A DNA stretch of 64,000 nucleotides from positions 12,633,726 to 12,697,725 of the forward strand of contig CM045737.1 in the NCBI GenBank assembly GCA_024760905.1, read 5' to 3'. The stretch is from Plotosus lineatus. Its lineage: Eukaryota > Chordata > Actinopteri > Siluriformes > Plotosidae. The position numbers and the translations under genes are program-made. Positions 20,253 to 32,121 of the stretch are shown piece by piece. How positions within the stretch are numbered: the first letter of the stretch is position 1; each line of letters opens with the position of its first letter. Under the pieces are notes generated by a model. That model ran no database searches, was not told where the DNA came from, and worked only from the letters and a program-made list of their open reading frames with translations.

Positions 20253-22010
20253 TCTACAGAATCTTCCTCCTCTACAAGGGGCATGTTGGTGGGATTGAGG
20301 AGGTAATTGAAGTACTCCTTCCACCTCCCAACAACATCCTCAGTTGAGGTGAGCAGCTCCCCACTTCCACTTTAACAATATTTGTGCAGAACTCCTTCCC
20401 CCTCCTGAGGCGTCAGATGGTGGTCCAGAGCCTTTTTGAGGCCAACTGATAATCACTTTCTAGGACCTCACCAAACTCCTCCCACACCCTAGATTTTGTA
20501 GAGGTGAGAGCTTGGGCTGCTGCAAGTTTGACCTTCTTGTTCCGGTCTGCTGCTTCGGGAGTTTCACAGACCAATAAAACTAGATAGGCCTCCTTTTTCA
20601 GCCGCACGGCCCCCTTCACCGCAAGTGTCCACCACCAGGTTCAGTGGTTACTGCCACAATAGGCACCAATGACTTTCCAGCCACAACTATGAGCTGCCGC
20701 CTCAGCAATGTAGGCATGAAACATAGACCATTCGGATTCCATGTCACCCTCCTTCTTTGGGACGTGGTTGTAGCTCTTCCAGAGTTGGAAGTTAAAAGCC
20801 CCTCTGACATGAGACTCAGCCAAACGTTCCCAGAAGACTCTAACTACATGCTTGGGCCTGTAAAGTTCTTGAAGGCAGCCTCCCTCACCATCGGAGACAG
20901 TTCACCAACAGGTGGTGATCAGTTGACAGCTCATCTCCTCTCTTCACCCGAGTGTCCAGAACATGCAGCCACAAGTCCGATGAAATGACTACAGAATTGA
21001 TCATCAAACAGCAACCTAGAGTGTCTTTGTGCCAAGTGCACTTATGGACACCTTTCTGTTCAACCATGGTGTTTATGATGGACAAACCATGACAAGCACA
21101 GAAGTCCAACAGTAAAACACCATTTGGGTTCAGACTGGAGAGGCCGTACATACTGACCACACCCTTCCAGGTCACTCTGTCATTGCCCACATGGGCATTG
21201 AAGTTTCCCAGGACAACAAGTTAGTCCCTAAGGGGAGTGTTCTCCAACACACTCCCTAAAGAGTCCAATAAGAGTGGGTACTCTGAACTGTCATTTGGTG
21301 CATAAGCACAAACAACAGTCAGGACCCATGCCCCTACCTGAAGGTGGAGGGAAGCTATCCTTTTGTCAACCAGGGAAACTAATGTGTGGATACCGAGATG
21401 GGGACAACAAGGATGCCCACACCGGCTCACCGCCTCTCCCCATGAGCAACTCCAGTATGGAATAATGTCCAGCCCCTCTCGAGATGGGTGGTTCCAGAGG
21501 CCAAGATATGCGTTGAGGTGAGTCCAAGTATATCTAGTTGGTATCTCTCAACCTCACGTATCAGCTGAGGCTCTTTCCCCACCAGAGAAGTGACATTCCA
21601 TGTCCCAAGAGTCAGAGTCAGTAGCCGACGGTCGGTCTAACAGAACACATGCCTATGGTTTCCATCCAACTCACAATGCACCCAACCCCTATAGCTCCTC
21701 CCACAGGTGGTGGGTCCATGTGAGGGTGGGCCCATGTCTCCTCTTCGGTTTGTGCAAGCCAGCCTCCATTTGCAGAAGCTTCGAGCCCCTCCTGCAGGCC
21801 TGGCTGTAGTCGTCCAGGCAAGGGAAACTGTGTCCTTGTAGGGTTTTTTCACAGGGGTCTTTTGAAACACGCTTTGTCTGAACCTTCACCTAGGACCTGT
21901 TTGCCTTGGGTGACACTACCAGGGGTATAATGCCCCCGACAACATAGTTCCAAGGATCAAACCCCTGCACCACGATAAGGTGTCGATTCAAGGACAAGAT
22001 TTTAATCCCT
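18684..22010 (-). mobile_element. Rex3: Rex3 LINE (RTE clade), long but inactivated copy
   Basis: About 3.3 kb on the minus strand, from a CACGATAAGGTG-containing 5' region at 21975 to the 3' end at 18684. In translation order it contains: a T(W)NVTSLVG-like start of the endonuclease near 21600; endonuclease pieces at 21221-21430 (AYAPNDSSEYPLLLDSL) and 20885-21190 ([22 protein letters not shown]); a linker; RT block 1/2 near 19990-20020, matching the known Rex3 WQTGVVV segment; the LEKAFDRIPRVILW and AGVHQGCSLS blocks (19548-19814); and the C-terminal KAKLSIYQSSYDPTLTYGHELW, SFFRQVAGLSL and ACPTGKRLRGRPRT blocks (18828-19463). The catalytic FADD region falls in a break near 19500. Several frameshifts and stops make it non-functional. 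The intact endonuclease part is notable because most Rex3 copies are strongly 5'-truncated. Confidence 0.88.
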
Positions 22011-23700
22011 ACAGTATTCAAAGGGTCTTAATTATTTTCTCATTTAAATCCAGGTGGCAGGGCAGTGTAGGTCAAATCTACTGGGTGGTCCTGAACATAA
22101 GAATATGCTACTAATAGTATGTTATATAACATCTATAAACATGGTTATAAGTAAAAAATTGTAATAAAGGGAGATAGAAAAGCACTTGTTTTAAGTTACA
22201 AGTTGAAGTCACTAGGTAAAGATTCTTGTACTTTCCATTGGAACAGCCGTTGAGAATGCAGTCTCCACAGTACCCATACAACCTCTATCCACTTCCCCTC
22301 TGCTTCTCTTTCTCTCCATGCTCCTTATTTTCACCCAAATGAACCTTTTATGCTGATGTCTTTCAAATCATACATTACCTCCGCCTGCATTAACTCCTTT
22401 GGTGGTGGAGCTGTTAACCCCACTCAGCTGTTAATGCTTACTGAATCCGCTTCCCTAAAGCTGCTGAGACATGCATGTTTGTATGTCAATAAAATGAGGT
22501 TTCACATTGTCTCACAGTTAAGTACTCTTTTTTGGTTTGAGCAAAATTGGGGGGAATTCTTTATGAGTACCTATAAAGCATGCCAGTCATTTTTGAATCA
22601 GCAGGGCATTTGGAATTGCCTCAAACCTTTGCAGTGATGACCTGCATTAGGAATTTCTAAAGAAGCTGCACTTCTCCGTTTAGGTCTTTTGAAATTGTAA
22701 GCACTTCATGTAAAATATCATGTTTGTCTTCAGCTGCAATGCTTGTACCGATGTGCTGTCTCTGTTATATATTATGAATCCTAATGTGTTACTCAGGTTC
22801 TGCTGCTCCGTGCTCTTCATGCAGCTGTGGTGGTCTTTTTTGTTTATGTGTATTGTAATTGGGTTACCGTCAGGTCACCAGTGTGTTGTTCAGTTTATAT
22901 TACTAATAACAACCGGATTACATAGAGTCCTTTCCCGTAATTTATTCTGATTTAATTTTAATGAGTGAACTTCTGTTCAGTGTAATTTTCTTGAAGGGAA
23001 TTTCATTTCTCAAAAATGTGTACTGTTTAAAAACTGTAACTGATGAACTCCAGAAAGTTTTTTTTATTTTTTTATTCCATACTAAGGGGATCTACCATGG
23101 ATTTAAACAAGAAAAAAATGTCAGTCAAATAGCCGACAATTCTTTGATCTACTGCTAATGATGATATTACAGTTTAATATTAATATATTAAGGGGTAGGC
23201 AACATGTCAAAATTCCGACTACAAATGTTCCAGTATTTGGGGTAAAAAAATAACATAAAAAAAAATGGCTGCTCCTTTTCCACCATAATTTTTACTTTTC
23301 TAAAAGATTATCTTGTTCTGACTAGTGAGACATAGTGGGGTGAAATTAGTACCCATGTAGGTGCCAAGCTTGTTAAATCCTGTTTACCTTTATTAAAGGA
23401 TAGTGAATATATAAAATAAATTCCCCCATTAAAATATTTTGTTACTTTGCAACCTGAAATGAAGACATGCAACTACTTTTCCGGCTGTATTTTGAGAGTC
23501 TGCAATGTGTTATGACCAGTGCTGTAGTGGTAAAAAAATAAGTGAGTACAAGATGGCAGTGAAGCAACTGAGGCGCACAGAGCGCGGGGAGGGTACGGCT
23601 TTGGCTTTGAAACTATTTAGCACTTCATCTCAGCTTTTTATTTACACATTCGCAGAAATTTACGTTGATCAACTATAAAGTAGACCAAATTAAGTCTGTA
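22011..23700. other. 1.7 kb without a supported gene
   Basis: A/T-rich, single-copy-looking DNA. Open frames of 62-95 codons at 22350, 22720 and 22961 (+) lack domains or convincing splice sites. No repeat ends are recognised. Confidence 0.4.
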
Positions 23701-23708
23701 CTCAGCCA

Positions 23709-24000
23709 CTAAAACAAGTTGGTACACGGCGTGGACCGGCGTGGACCCACCACTACAGCGCTGATTATGTCAAATCTCAAGCAAGACTTCCTGGAAACCT
23801 TCCCATACAAGCCATGGTTGTAGAGTATTTGTGATATTGTTGTCATATGCACCCAATGACCACTTTTTGCCAAATATATCTGTAAATTCTCCGAAGTTGC
23901 TACAGTCCTCTTGGTACACCCACTGACCAGTTTCCTCTTCACTCCTCCAGCCAGTTTGGAGGCGTGGCTTGCTTCAGAAAAGACCCTAGTACTGTAGTAC
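23709..24000 (-). pseudogene. Tc1-like transposase fragment
   Basis: A minus-strand frame contains KRTVATSENLQIYLAKSGH and VHMTTISQILYNHGLYGKVS, which align in order with the second DNA-binding helix-turn-helix of Tc1-like transposases (typical form VH.TTI...L...GL.GR..R.K). No terminal repeats are visible, and the frame runs into unrelated sequence after about 23790. It is a decayed remnant. Confidence 0.7.
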
Positions 24001-24061
24001 AAAATACTTTCCAGTTCTTGAATATAATTACTGTATTACTGTTCTTCAAGGAATTAATATG

Positions 24062-24063
<2 letters not shown>

Positions 24064-24128
<65 letters not shown>
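24064..24128. repeat. (AT)n microsatellite
   Basis: About 65 bp of AT repeats. Confidence 0.98.
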
Positions 24129-24134
<6 letters not shown>

Positions 24135-24198
24135 CTTACTTGGGATGCTGCTTTATCCCTGAGCTCTTTAACCAGTTCCTTGATACCCATAGTTGATT

Positions 24199-24556
24199 GT
24201 CTGTCTTCCTTTCGGCTTTTTCCCTTTTACTCGGGAGTCGCCACAGCGAATCATCTGATTCGCATGTTTGATTTGGCAGAGGTTTTTTTTTTTTTACACC
24301 GGATGCCCTTCCTGACACAACCCTTTTTAGCAAGGGACAGAAAAACGCTGACGATTTTGCAGCTACTCTTTTACAAAAGTCAGCAATGGTTCTTTTACAT
24401 GCCTCACACCATAGACAGTGAGAGACATGGCCCGCCTTTGATAACCCAGTTAGCTGCACTAGGGGGGACAGTGACAACCTTGTGGAGAGTGGGACTCGAA
24501 CCCCCAACCTTTGGATCAGCGATCCAGTGCCCTATACCACTAGACCACCACTGCCC
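24199..24556 (-). mobile_element. SINE-1R (RTE-tailed), full length
   Basis: Flanked by a perfect 16-bp duplication ATACCCATAGTTGATT at 24183-24198 and 24557-24572. In reverse it runs from the RTE-like tail (GTCTGTCTTCCTTTCGGC, GTCGCCACAGCGAATCATCT) through the shared body to the tRNA-like head (GATCAGCGATCCAGTGCC, CCACTAGACCACCACTGCCC). Confidence 0.95.
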
Positions 24557-24572
24557 ATACCCATAGTTGATT

Positions 24573-26136
24573 ATTTGCTTTTATTTACGTTTTTTAATAG
24601 AGTGCTTGGAATAGCTGTTTTTATGCTGATTTAATTCGAATGTTTACAGTTTGTTACAGGTGGAAGCCAATTAGATGAGTATGCAGTGGAGAAGTTGACT
24701 GAGATTACATATATTTTTAGGAGGATCCTATAAACATTTCGGTGACCACCACCACCCACCCACACCACCTGATTTGTTGCTATTATATCTACTAGAATAC
24801 TTGGCTGTTATAAGGTGCATTGATTGAAAACAGGTGGAAAATACTTGTGTGTGTGTGTTTTCATTTCGGGCTTCAAATCAGCAACATATGAATATTTTTA
24901 AGTGCATAATTCCTTTCTATACCTATGTTATATCTTATATCATTTACACGGGCTTGCTCTCAACACTGGTAGACTATTAGTGCTCACTGGTGTGATTTAA
25001 TTGGCTAAGTTTCTGGAATATGTTGCGGTATGACTAAGCAGGGAGAAGGCATGGGAGGGTAAAGATAAAGCAGTGTGCCTTTGTAGTTCACCAGGTACAT
25101 GACTGAGTCTTGTGAATGTACCAAAATATACTGCATAAACCAGTTTTTTTTAAACATAGTGTACTGTATATGACAAATCAGCAAATTGTGCATTTAACAC
25201 AATATGATTATTATATAAACTAATTCACAGCATGAATAATACTGAGTCCCCCAAAAATGATTATTATTTTTGCTTTACTAGGCAGGTTCTCAGATTTTTC
25301 ACAAGATTTTTAAAAAGCTCTCGTAAGCCCTAAGATTGACCACTCGACTTTGTATTTCCAATCTTCTCATTGAAATTCCAATGAATTTAAACTTACAATA
25401 CAATGATACAACTAATATTGCAAAACAATCTCAGTTGCATCCAAAGAGAGCAAGATTACTTTGAAAGTGAATAATGAGTTTAAACTCCAACCTTAAAGTA
25501 TTCATAACCACATTGCGTGCAGATTAATTTCTTGACGAAACACATGAGCTTCCCACCTCTAACATTCAACTGACTTTAATCTGGCCTCAGTGAAAGACTC
25601 AGGAGATAAATGTGGTGTCTGGTGAAGCCTATGAACCATCGATTTCTTCTTTGGTGTCGTGACCAGCAATGTGTGGTGTTTCAACCATTGTCACCACAAG
25701 ACAATAGTCTACCCCAAGAGCCCATCCACTTGGGGAAAAAAAGACAAAAAACACATATTTTGTGTCATTTCAGTTGGCTCTGATAAAACTATGTATGTGT
25801 GGACAAATCAGATAAAGTACTGCAAAGTCTCCATTGTCCTTAATGTCAAAGATTTTTGTACTGAGACAATTTTAGTTGAATTGGTCCCACAATCCAAAAT
25901 TTGGATGAGATATTTTGTGTAAGATCTGGCTGCAGAATTCCCAGATGTGTGTTGTATGCATGTAGTCTCACATCCAGATGTTGTATTTGCATAATATATT
26001 AGCTCATTGTAAATTATTGAAAGTCTCTGTTTCAACTGATAATAGCACTGTAAATCTAAATGTGCTTTGTGTTTCAGTTCCTCAGAAGATAATATTGCAA
26101 AAAAAATGTTTGCATAGTTGACCACCACCCTGGCCT
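24573..26136. other. 1.5 kb without a supported gene
   Basis: A/T-rich, single-copy-looking DNA. Open frames at 25659-25922 (+) and 25808-26182 (-) overlap and have no recognised domain. Confidence 0.4.
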
Positions 26137-26474
26137 GGTGGTAAGGGTAATGGGTCACTGATCCCATGGTTGGGGGGTTCAAGCCTCATTCTCAATGGGG
26201 TGTCACTGCCCCCCCCCCCCCCCCAGTACAGCTAACTGGGTTATCAAAGGCAGGCCATGTGTCTCACTATCTATGGTGTGAGATTCAAGTAAAAGAACCA
26301 TTGCTGACTTTTGTCAAGAGGAACTGCATAGCCGTCAACGTGTTTCTGCCCTGCGATGGCCTGGCGAGCTGTTCAGGGTGTACTCTGCCCTCGCCCAGAG
26401 ACTGCTGAAATTGGTGCCAGCCTGCCCGTGACCCTAATTAGGATGAAGCGGTTCAGAAAATCAATGAATGAATG
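26137..26474 (+). mobile_element. SINE-1, full length
   Basis: CCTGGCCTGGTGGTAAGGG head, GGGGGGTTCAAGCCTC B-box region, a C run at 26212-26223, then CCTGCGATGGCCTGGCGAGC, CCTAATTAGGATGAAGCGG and AATGAATGAATG. It has the L2-like tail. Confidence 0.92.
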
Positions 26475-26955
26475 GACCACCACTCACTGATATTTTGTTG
26501 ATTAACCTTTTTGACAACTCTACCATAAATTGTGAGATATTGGGGGGGGGGGGGGGTTTGCAGATGATATTCCTTACAAATCCCCGAAAACATTTAATTA
26601 CCATTCAAGTCTCGGCTTGAAAATATTTTTTAAATCAATTCTTCTTTTTTTTTGTGATATTCATTGGTGCATTTCTTTGAGTATTAAAGATAATTATGCT
26701 GTTGAAAGTTATAACTCCAGTTGGTTTCAAAGTTCAGATGAAACGCCTCATGATATGCTTAAACTTTAGATTTAACATAATGTTCTTCTGTACTGGGATC
26801 AGAGAACATTCTTCTGAAGGGACTCCTCTTTGCTGATATGATCAGTGGCAAACTGTAGAGCTTCTCTATTGTTCTTTTTGGACACCAAAGCTTTATTACA
26901 GGTATGGCTCCTTTGCAGGTCAAATTTGCCAAATCTTGTTATGATTATAGACGTA
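26475..26955. other. No feature seen
   Basis: A/T-rich DNA with a G run at 26542-26556. Nothing is supported. Confidence 0.4.
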
Positions 26956-27290
26956 CAGTATGCCCTTGACTATTCACAGTTTTGCACCCACGGTTTGAGT
27001 ATTCGCTGACTGCCGAGCAACCGGCACGTGATTCAAATTCAGCCAATGGCTGTCCTCCTTTCTCCTGATTGGTTGAGCTGATGTCCCACCCCTTTTTCCT
27101 CATTCGCGCACAAGTTGTCAATCAGCCTCTTTTTTGTGTGTGTTTTAATTACCAGTTAAGCTCTATGATACCACTCAAACACTGTGCGTCTTCTCTGGCT
27201 AAGCGATAGAAAACGCTGGATGTCTCTTCTGAAGAAATAAGACTTTCTCCTGAAAAACGACGGTTTTCTCTGAACTGTTGAATTAAGATT

Positions 27291-27590
27291 TTTTTCAATT
27301 ATTATTCCAGTACAGTCCCTAAGTTCATATTTATGCGTGAGATTTTATGTCCTGTAGCATGATTAACAAACGATACCAAAAGGATAAACTTTATTACAGT
27401 ACTCTTCATGTCCTTTTACATTGAATTTGGAGTGACGTCTCCAAAATGGCGCTGCCCAGAGGGCACGCGTCACGGAGTTCTCAGAGTCAAATTGTTTCTT
27501 TGTTTGTTTTAATTTGTTTGATTTCTTGTTTTGTTTGTTAATGTTTTTCACTATGCTCGTCTATGACCGGTTGACTCTACTACAGCTATA
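27291..27590 (+). repeat. Inverted repeat arm 1
   Basis: Pairs with 28021-28325. Contains TGACGTCT (CRE-like, 27433-27440), CCAAAATGGCG (YY1-like, 27441-27451), CACGCGTCACGG and a T/G-rich stretch with TTTGTTTG repeats. Confidence 0.88.
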
Positions 27591-28020
27591 AGATCGGAGT
27601 ATCTTCGGGCGTGTATAACTAAGCATGCTCAACTGGGCTTGTTAGCTGGAGAGCTAATATTCTATGGTAGGCAAGCCACACCCCAGCTGACAAGAAGCCC
27701 AGGCGGGAAGGGGCCGAACGACAACTCCGGCGCTTGGAATTGCAGGGGATGAAGGCCGTGTAGCCGGCTGGAGCAATCGCCTCGAGCCATGTTTCACAGA
27801 AACACAGTCCTGTAGATCCCTCTGCGCTGCAATCTGAGCATGAAGCTCGTCCAGCTTGTTTCGTAGGGACTGCACATTTTCAAGCAGTATGGCCGGGAGT
27901 GCTAAACAAGTCTCTGAGAATTCCGCCTGGGCTTAGCCGGGGTGCGGTTAGCATTGAGCTCCCATAGCAGCTCACGATAGAAGTTGTTGCGTGCTTAGTT
28001 TCCCAAAGCTAGAAGCTGCT

Positions 28021-28325
28021 CATAGCTGTAGTAGGGTCGACCGATCATAGACGAGCATAGTGCAAAACATGAACAAACAAATAAAACAAAGAACAAACAA
28101 AGAAACAATTTGACTCTGAGAACTCCGTGACGTTGCCCTCTAGGGAGCGTCATCTTGGAGATGTCACTCCAAGACGTCACTCCAAGTTCAATGTAAAAGG
28201 ACATAAGCGTAATAAAGTTTATCCTTTTGGTATCATTTGTTAAACATGCTGCAGAACATAAAATCTCTGGAACAAACATTCTCAGAATTAACTTAGGTAC
28301 TGTACTGGAATAATAATTGAAAAAG
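28021..28325 (-). repeat. Inverted repeat arm 2
   Basis: Reverse complement of arm 1 with scattered differences and an extra short repeat: TGTCACTCCAAGACGTCACT at about 28162-28181 duplicates the CRE-like site. CATCTTGG at about 28151 keeps the YY1-like core. Confidence 0.88.
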
Positions 28326-28765
28326 ACTTTAAAACGAGTGCTTTACAACAGTATATGCTGTATAATGTTTATATTTTATCATCTACAAAAATAAGAGTAA
28401 AAATTGAAAAGTTTTTCATAATCATTATTATATTTTACTACATTAATACTGTATTAATGAGTAAGACTGTCTATAGAATGTGTTTAAGAAGCAGATTTTA
28501 GCGCATGTAATAGATACATAGTATCTCACTTCCGGTTGCTCATTCGCACATGTGACGTGATACATGGGGTTTGACTTCTGGGTACAGAACTTGCAGATTA
28601 TCTCGATTCGGGGGAGGGCTCGGAACCGAACCCCTGCAAATGTCGAGGGCCTACTGTATACCCTTTTATACCAACTGTTCAAGGGGATTTTTCTGATATT
28701 GGAATGGTTTCTAGCATTTTAAACAATATTTAAAGATGCGGGTTTTTTTCAAGTACAGCGGTACC

Positions 28766-28841
28766 TTCAGCTGAGATGAGCACCAGCCTCCACATGACCC
28801 TAATTAGGATTAAGCTGTTCAGAAAATGAATAAATGATAGT
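28766..28841 (+). mobile_element. SINE-1 tail remnant
   Basis: CAGCTGAGATGAGCACCAGC, CCTAATTAGGATTAAGCTG and AAATGAATAAATG only: the last 75 bp of SINE-1, the part resembling an L2 LINE tail. It may be a very short SINE copy or the tail of the partner LINE. Confidence 0.75.
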
Positions 28842-28868
28842 GTACACTAAATAACAAATACAGTGGGA

Positions 28869-31048
28869 CCTTCTTCTTTTCCTTTCGGATGTTCCCTTCA
28901 GGGGTCGCCACAGCAAATCATCTGCCTCCATCTCACCCTATCCTCTACATCTTCTTCTCTTACACCAACTACCTTCATGTCCTCCTTCACCACAGCCATA
29001 AATCTTCTCTTGTTCTTCCTCTAGACCTTTTGCCTGGTAGTTCCAACCTCAGCATCCTACTACCAATATACTCACTATCCCTCCTCTGTACATGTCCAAA
29101 CCATCTCAATCTAGCCTCTCTGACTTTGTCTCCAAAACCTCTTACATGTGCTGTCCCTCTGATGTACTCATTCCTGATCCTATCCATCCTCATTACTCCC
29201 AAAAAGAACCTCAACATTTCCATTTCTGCTACCTCCAGCTCTGCCTCCTGTCTTTTCCTCAGCACCACTGTTTCTAAACATACAACATCACTGACCTCAA
29301 CACTATCTTGTACACTTTTCCTTTCATTCTTGCCGATACCCTCCTATAACACATCACACCGGACACTTTTCTCCAACCATTCCAACCTGCCTCCACACGT
29401 TTCTTCACCTCTTTTCCACATTCCATTGCTCTGGATTGTTGAGCCTAAGTACTTAAAATCCTCCACCTTCTTTATCTTTGCTCCCTGTAACCTCACCATT
29501 CCTCTTGGGTCCTTCTCATTCACACACATGTATTCTGTTTTACTGAGGTGAACCTTCATTCCTCTCCTTTCCACGGCATACCTCCACCTCTCTAGATTTT
29601 CCTGCACTTGCTCTCTAATCTCACCACAGATCACAATGTCATCTGCAAACATCATAGTCCATGGGGAGTCTTGTCTCACCTCATCTGTCAGCCTGTCCAT
29701 CACCATGTCAAACAAGAAGGGGCGCAGAGCTGATCCTTGATACAGTCCCACCTCCACCTTGAACTCTTCTGTCGCACCGACAGCACACCTCAGCACCTTA
29801 CATCTCTCATACATGTCTTGCACCACTCTAACATACTTCTGTGCTACTCCAGACTTCCTCATGCAGTGCCACAGTTCTTCTTTTGGCACCCTGTCATATG
29901 CTTTCTCCAGATCCACAAAGGCACAATGCAGCTCCTTCTGACCTTCTCTGTAGTTCTGTATTAAAATCCTCAAAGCAAACACTGCATCTGTGGTGCTCTT
30001 TCTTGGCATGAAACTAAACTGTTGTTCACAAATGCTGACCTCTGCCCTTAGTCTCGCTTCCACTATTCTTTCCCATAACTTCATCATATGACTCATATCC
30101 CTCTGTAGTTTCCAGAACTCTGCACATCTCCCTTGTTCTTAAAAATGGGCACCAGCACACTTCTCCTCCATTCCTCTGGCATCTGCTCACTCTCTAAAAC
30201 CTTGTTGAATGTTCTTGTCAGAAAATCCACTGCTACCTCTCCTAGACACTTCCATACCTTCACAGGTATGTCATCAGGACCAACTGCCTTTCCACTCTTT
30301 ATCTTCTTTAATGCCCTCTTCACTTCACCCTTACTAATCTTTGCTACTTCCTGGTCCTCAACGGTCACCTCTCATACTCTTTTTTCTCTCTTATTTTCCT
30401 CATTCATCAGCTCTTCAAAGTATGCTTTCCATCTTCCCAGCACACTTCTGACATCAGTCAATTCAGTTCCCTCTCTGTCCTTTATCACTCTAACATGCTG
30501 CATGTCCTTTCCATCTCTATTTCTCTGCTGTGCCAACTGTATAAATTATTTTCTCCATCCTTACTGTCCAACCTAGCATACAAGTCATCGGTGGCCTTTG
30601 ACACCGCTATCTTTGTCTTACGCTGTGTCTCCCTGTACTTCTGTTTACTCTCTTCGGTCCTCTCTATGTCTCACTTCTTCTTAGCTAACCTCTTCCTCTG
30701 TACACACTCCTGCACTTCCTCATTCCACCACCAAGTCTCCTTATCTACTCTCCTTCCAAATGACACCCCGATACTCTCCTACCTGTCTCCCTGATCACAT
30801 TAACTGTAGTTTTCCAGTCATCTGGAAGCAGTTTCTGACCACCCAAAGCCTGTTTCAACGCCGCCTTGAAGATAACACAACACTCTTCTTTTTTCAACTT
30901 CCACCACTTTGTCTTCTGCTCTGCTTTTTTCTTCTTCACCTTTCTCACCATCAGCATCATCCTGCACACCACCATCCTGTGCTGTTTGGCAACACTATCA
31001 CCCCATACTACTTTGTAGTCACGAACTTTCTTCAAATTAATATAATAA
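28869..31048 (-). mobile_element. RTE-clade LINE, copy A, 5' truncated
   Basis: On the minus strand this carries, in order: the linker with QKTKWWKLKKEECC (30745-31065); the RT N-terminal part GKAVGPDDIPVKVWKCLG and WRRSVLVPIFKNKGD (30093-30368); the RT core DLEKAYDRVPKEELW, FADDIVICGEIREQV and a KVEDFKYLGSTIQSNG block (29344-30096); then VLRKRQEAELEVAEMEMLRF and a RLRWFGHVQRRDSEYIGSR C-terminal block (28987-29268). The 3' end has the GTGGCGACCCCTGAAGGGAA and GAAAGGAAAAGAAGAAG tail at 28869-28925. Frameshifts near 30090, 30370-30740 and 29340 inactivate it. FADD is the catalytic motif of this family. The 5' end stops where the MITE at 31051 starts. Confidence 0.9.
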
Positions 31049-31050
31049 TA

Positions 31051-31721
31051 CAGGTACCTTAACATTAATTATAATTAATAATAAATAATATTAAAACAAG
31101 AATAAACAATAACTCAACTTACCTTTCCGATCATCGACTGTGGCAAAGATGTCACATGGGCAGGCATGAGGTGATGCATAACAGAGAAGGAGGTGGAGAA
31201 TTTTGTGCGTGTGCACGCTACAAATGCCAGTGAGGAAAGGCACATGGTGTGCTCCCACAAGGCCAGTGCTTCTTAAATGGTGGGGCGTGCCCCCCTTGGG
31301 GGGGCGTGGTGTGATGCCCGGGGGGGGGGGGGTGCATATGACCCTGGGGAACATGCTTTTTTGCAACACTGCATAGAATTAAGTGTGATTGCGCATCCTC
31401 TACAGTAGGTGGCAGTGGCGCTCTCATTTCACGCTAAGTGCAGTCAACACTATTTAGGTTGCTGGGGGGTTGTAATGTTTTTTTTTTCTTCCTATAGGGG
31501 GCATCAGAAAAAATAATTGAGAAGCACTGCACAAGACGTTCTTGGAGCACGCAGGAATACACGTGGAAGAATACAAGGTAAATCAGCCCGAAAAAGCCAT
31601 TTCTCCAGCAGAGCTCATAAATCAAAATTTTGCTTGTTAAATGGGGCAGATTTTTGGTGGATCGAAGCTTGTATCATGGAAAATTCATTATAAAAGACAC
31701 ACGTAAGTCAAGGTACTACTG
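31051..31721. mobile_element. Tigger-like MITE split by an hAT element
   Basis: The left end CAGGTACCTTAAC at 31051 follows TA. The right end GTCAAGGTACTACTG at 31707-31721 is followed by TA at 31722-31723. The ends are inverted copies of a CAGTAGTACCTTGAC-like terminus. The interior is interrupted by 31264-31529. Confidence 0.65.
31264..31529. mobile_element. hAT-like MITE nested in the Tigger-like MITE
   Basis: Ends CAGTGCTTCTTAAATGG and TAATTGAGAAGCACTG, with flanking 8-bp duplications CACAAGGC (31256-31263) and CACAAGAC (31530-31537), 7 of 8 matching, as expected for hAT. It contains G-rich and C-rich tracts (31303-31333) and GGTGGCAGTGGCGCTCTCAT. The same family occurs at 44060-44633. 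Confidence 0.82.
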
Positions 31722-31737
31722 TATTTTACAAACTTAT

Positions 31738-32121
31738 ACGTATTCACAACTACTTCTGGAAGGCCACAGTGAGCTTGAGATCGTAACTGATGGCGCCACA
31801 TACTTCAATACCTCAGGCTTAAATAAGACAGGTTCCACCGACAGGTGGTTCTAATCAATGACACCTAACCTAGAACACAATTCTATCAACATCAAGATGT
31901 GATTAATTCAAGGGTATAAGTTGTTTTTCCATGTGGATGATCTGATTTTAATGTAGATTATGAACTTTAGGAATGAGCTACCAACTGTTTGCAATTTAAT
32001 GTTTCATTTCTTACTGTATATCACCTACGCAATGTATGAAAGAGGGTGAAATTTTTGCATGTGTAGGTATGTTGAAAAAAATCAGCAAGTTTCTTTAGGA
32101 TGTAGTTATTTTTTTCATGCG
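31738..32121. other. No feature seen
   Basis: A/T-rich DNA without a supported gene. Confidence 0.4.

Larger units (their letters stand above)
26956..28656. mobile_element. Tigger-like 1.7-kb non-autonomous element with internal palindrome
   Basis: The left end CAGTATGCCCTTGACTATTC follows TA (26954-26955). The right end AATGTCGAGGGCCTACTG is followed by TA (28657-28658). Inside are two long inverted arms, 27291-27590 and 28021-28325, that are about 300 bp each. Between them lies 430 bp including a minus-strand frame (27654-27875, MQSLRNKLDELHAQIAAQRD) that resembles the start of a non-LTR endonuclease region. No transposase was found. Confidence 0.7.

Noticed and set aside
28889..29551. 220-codon open frame, plus strand, opposite to RTE copy A
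   Set aside because: Ser/Leu-rich shadow of the LINE coding strand. Similar antisense frames occur at every RTE copy (53001-53477, 59827-60228, 42454-42888).
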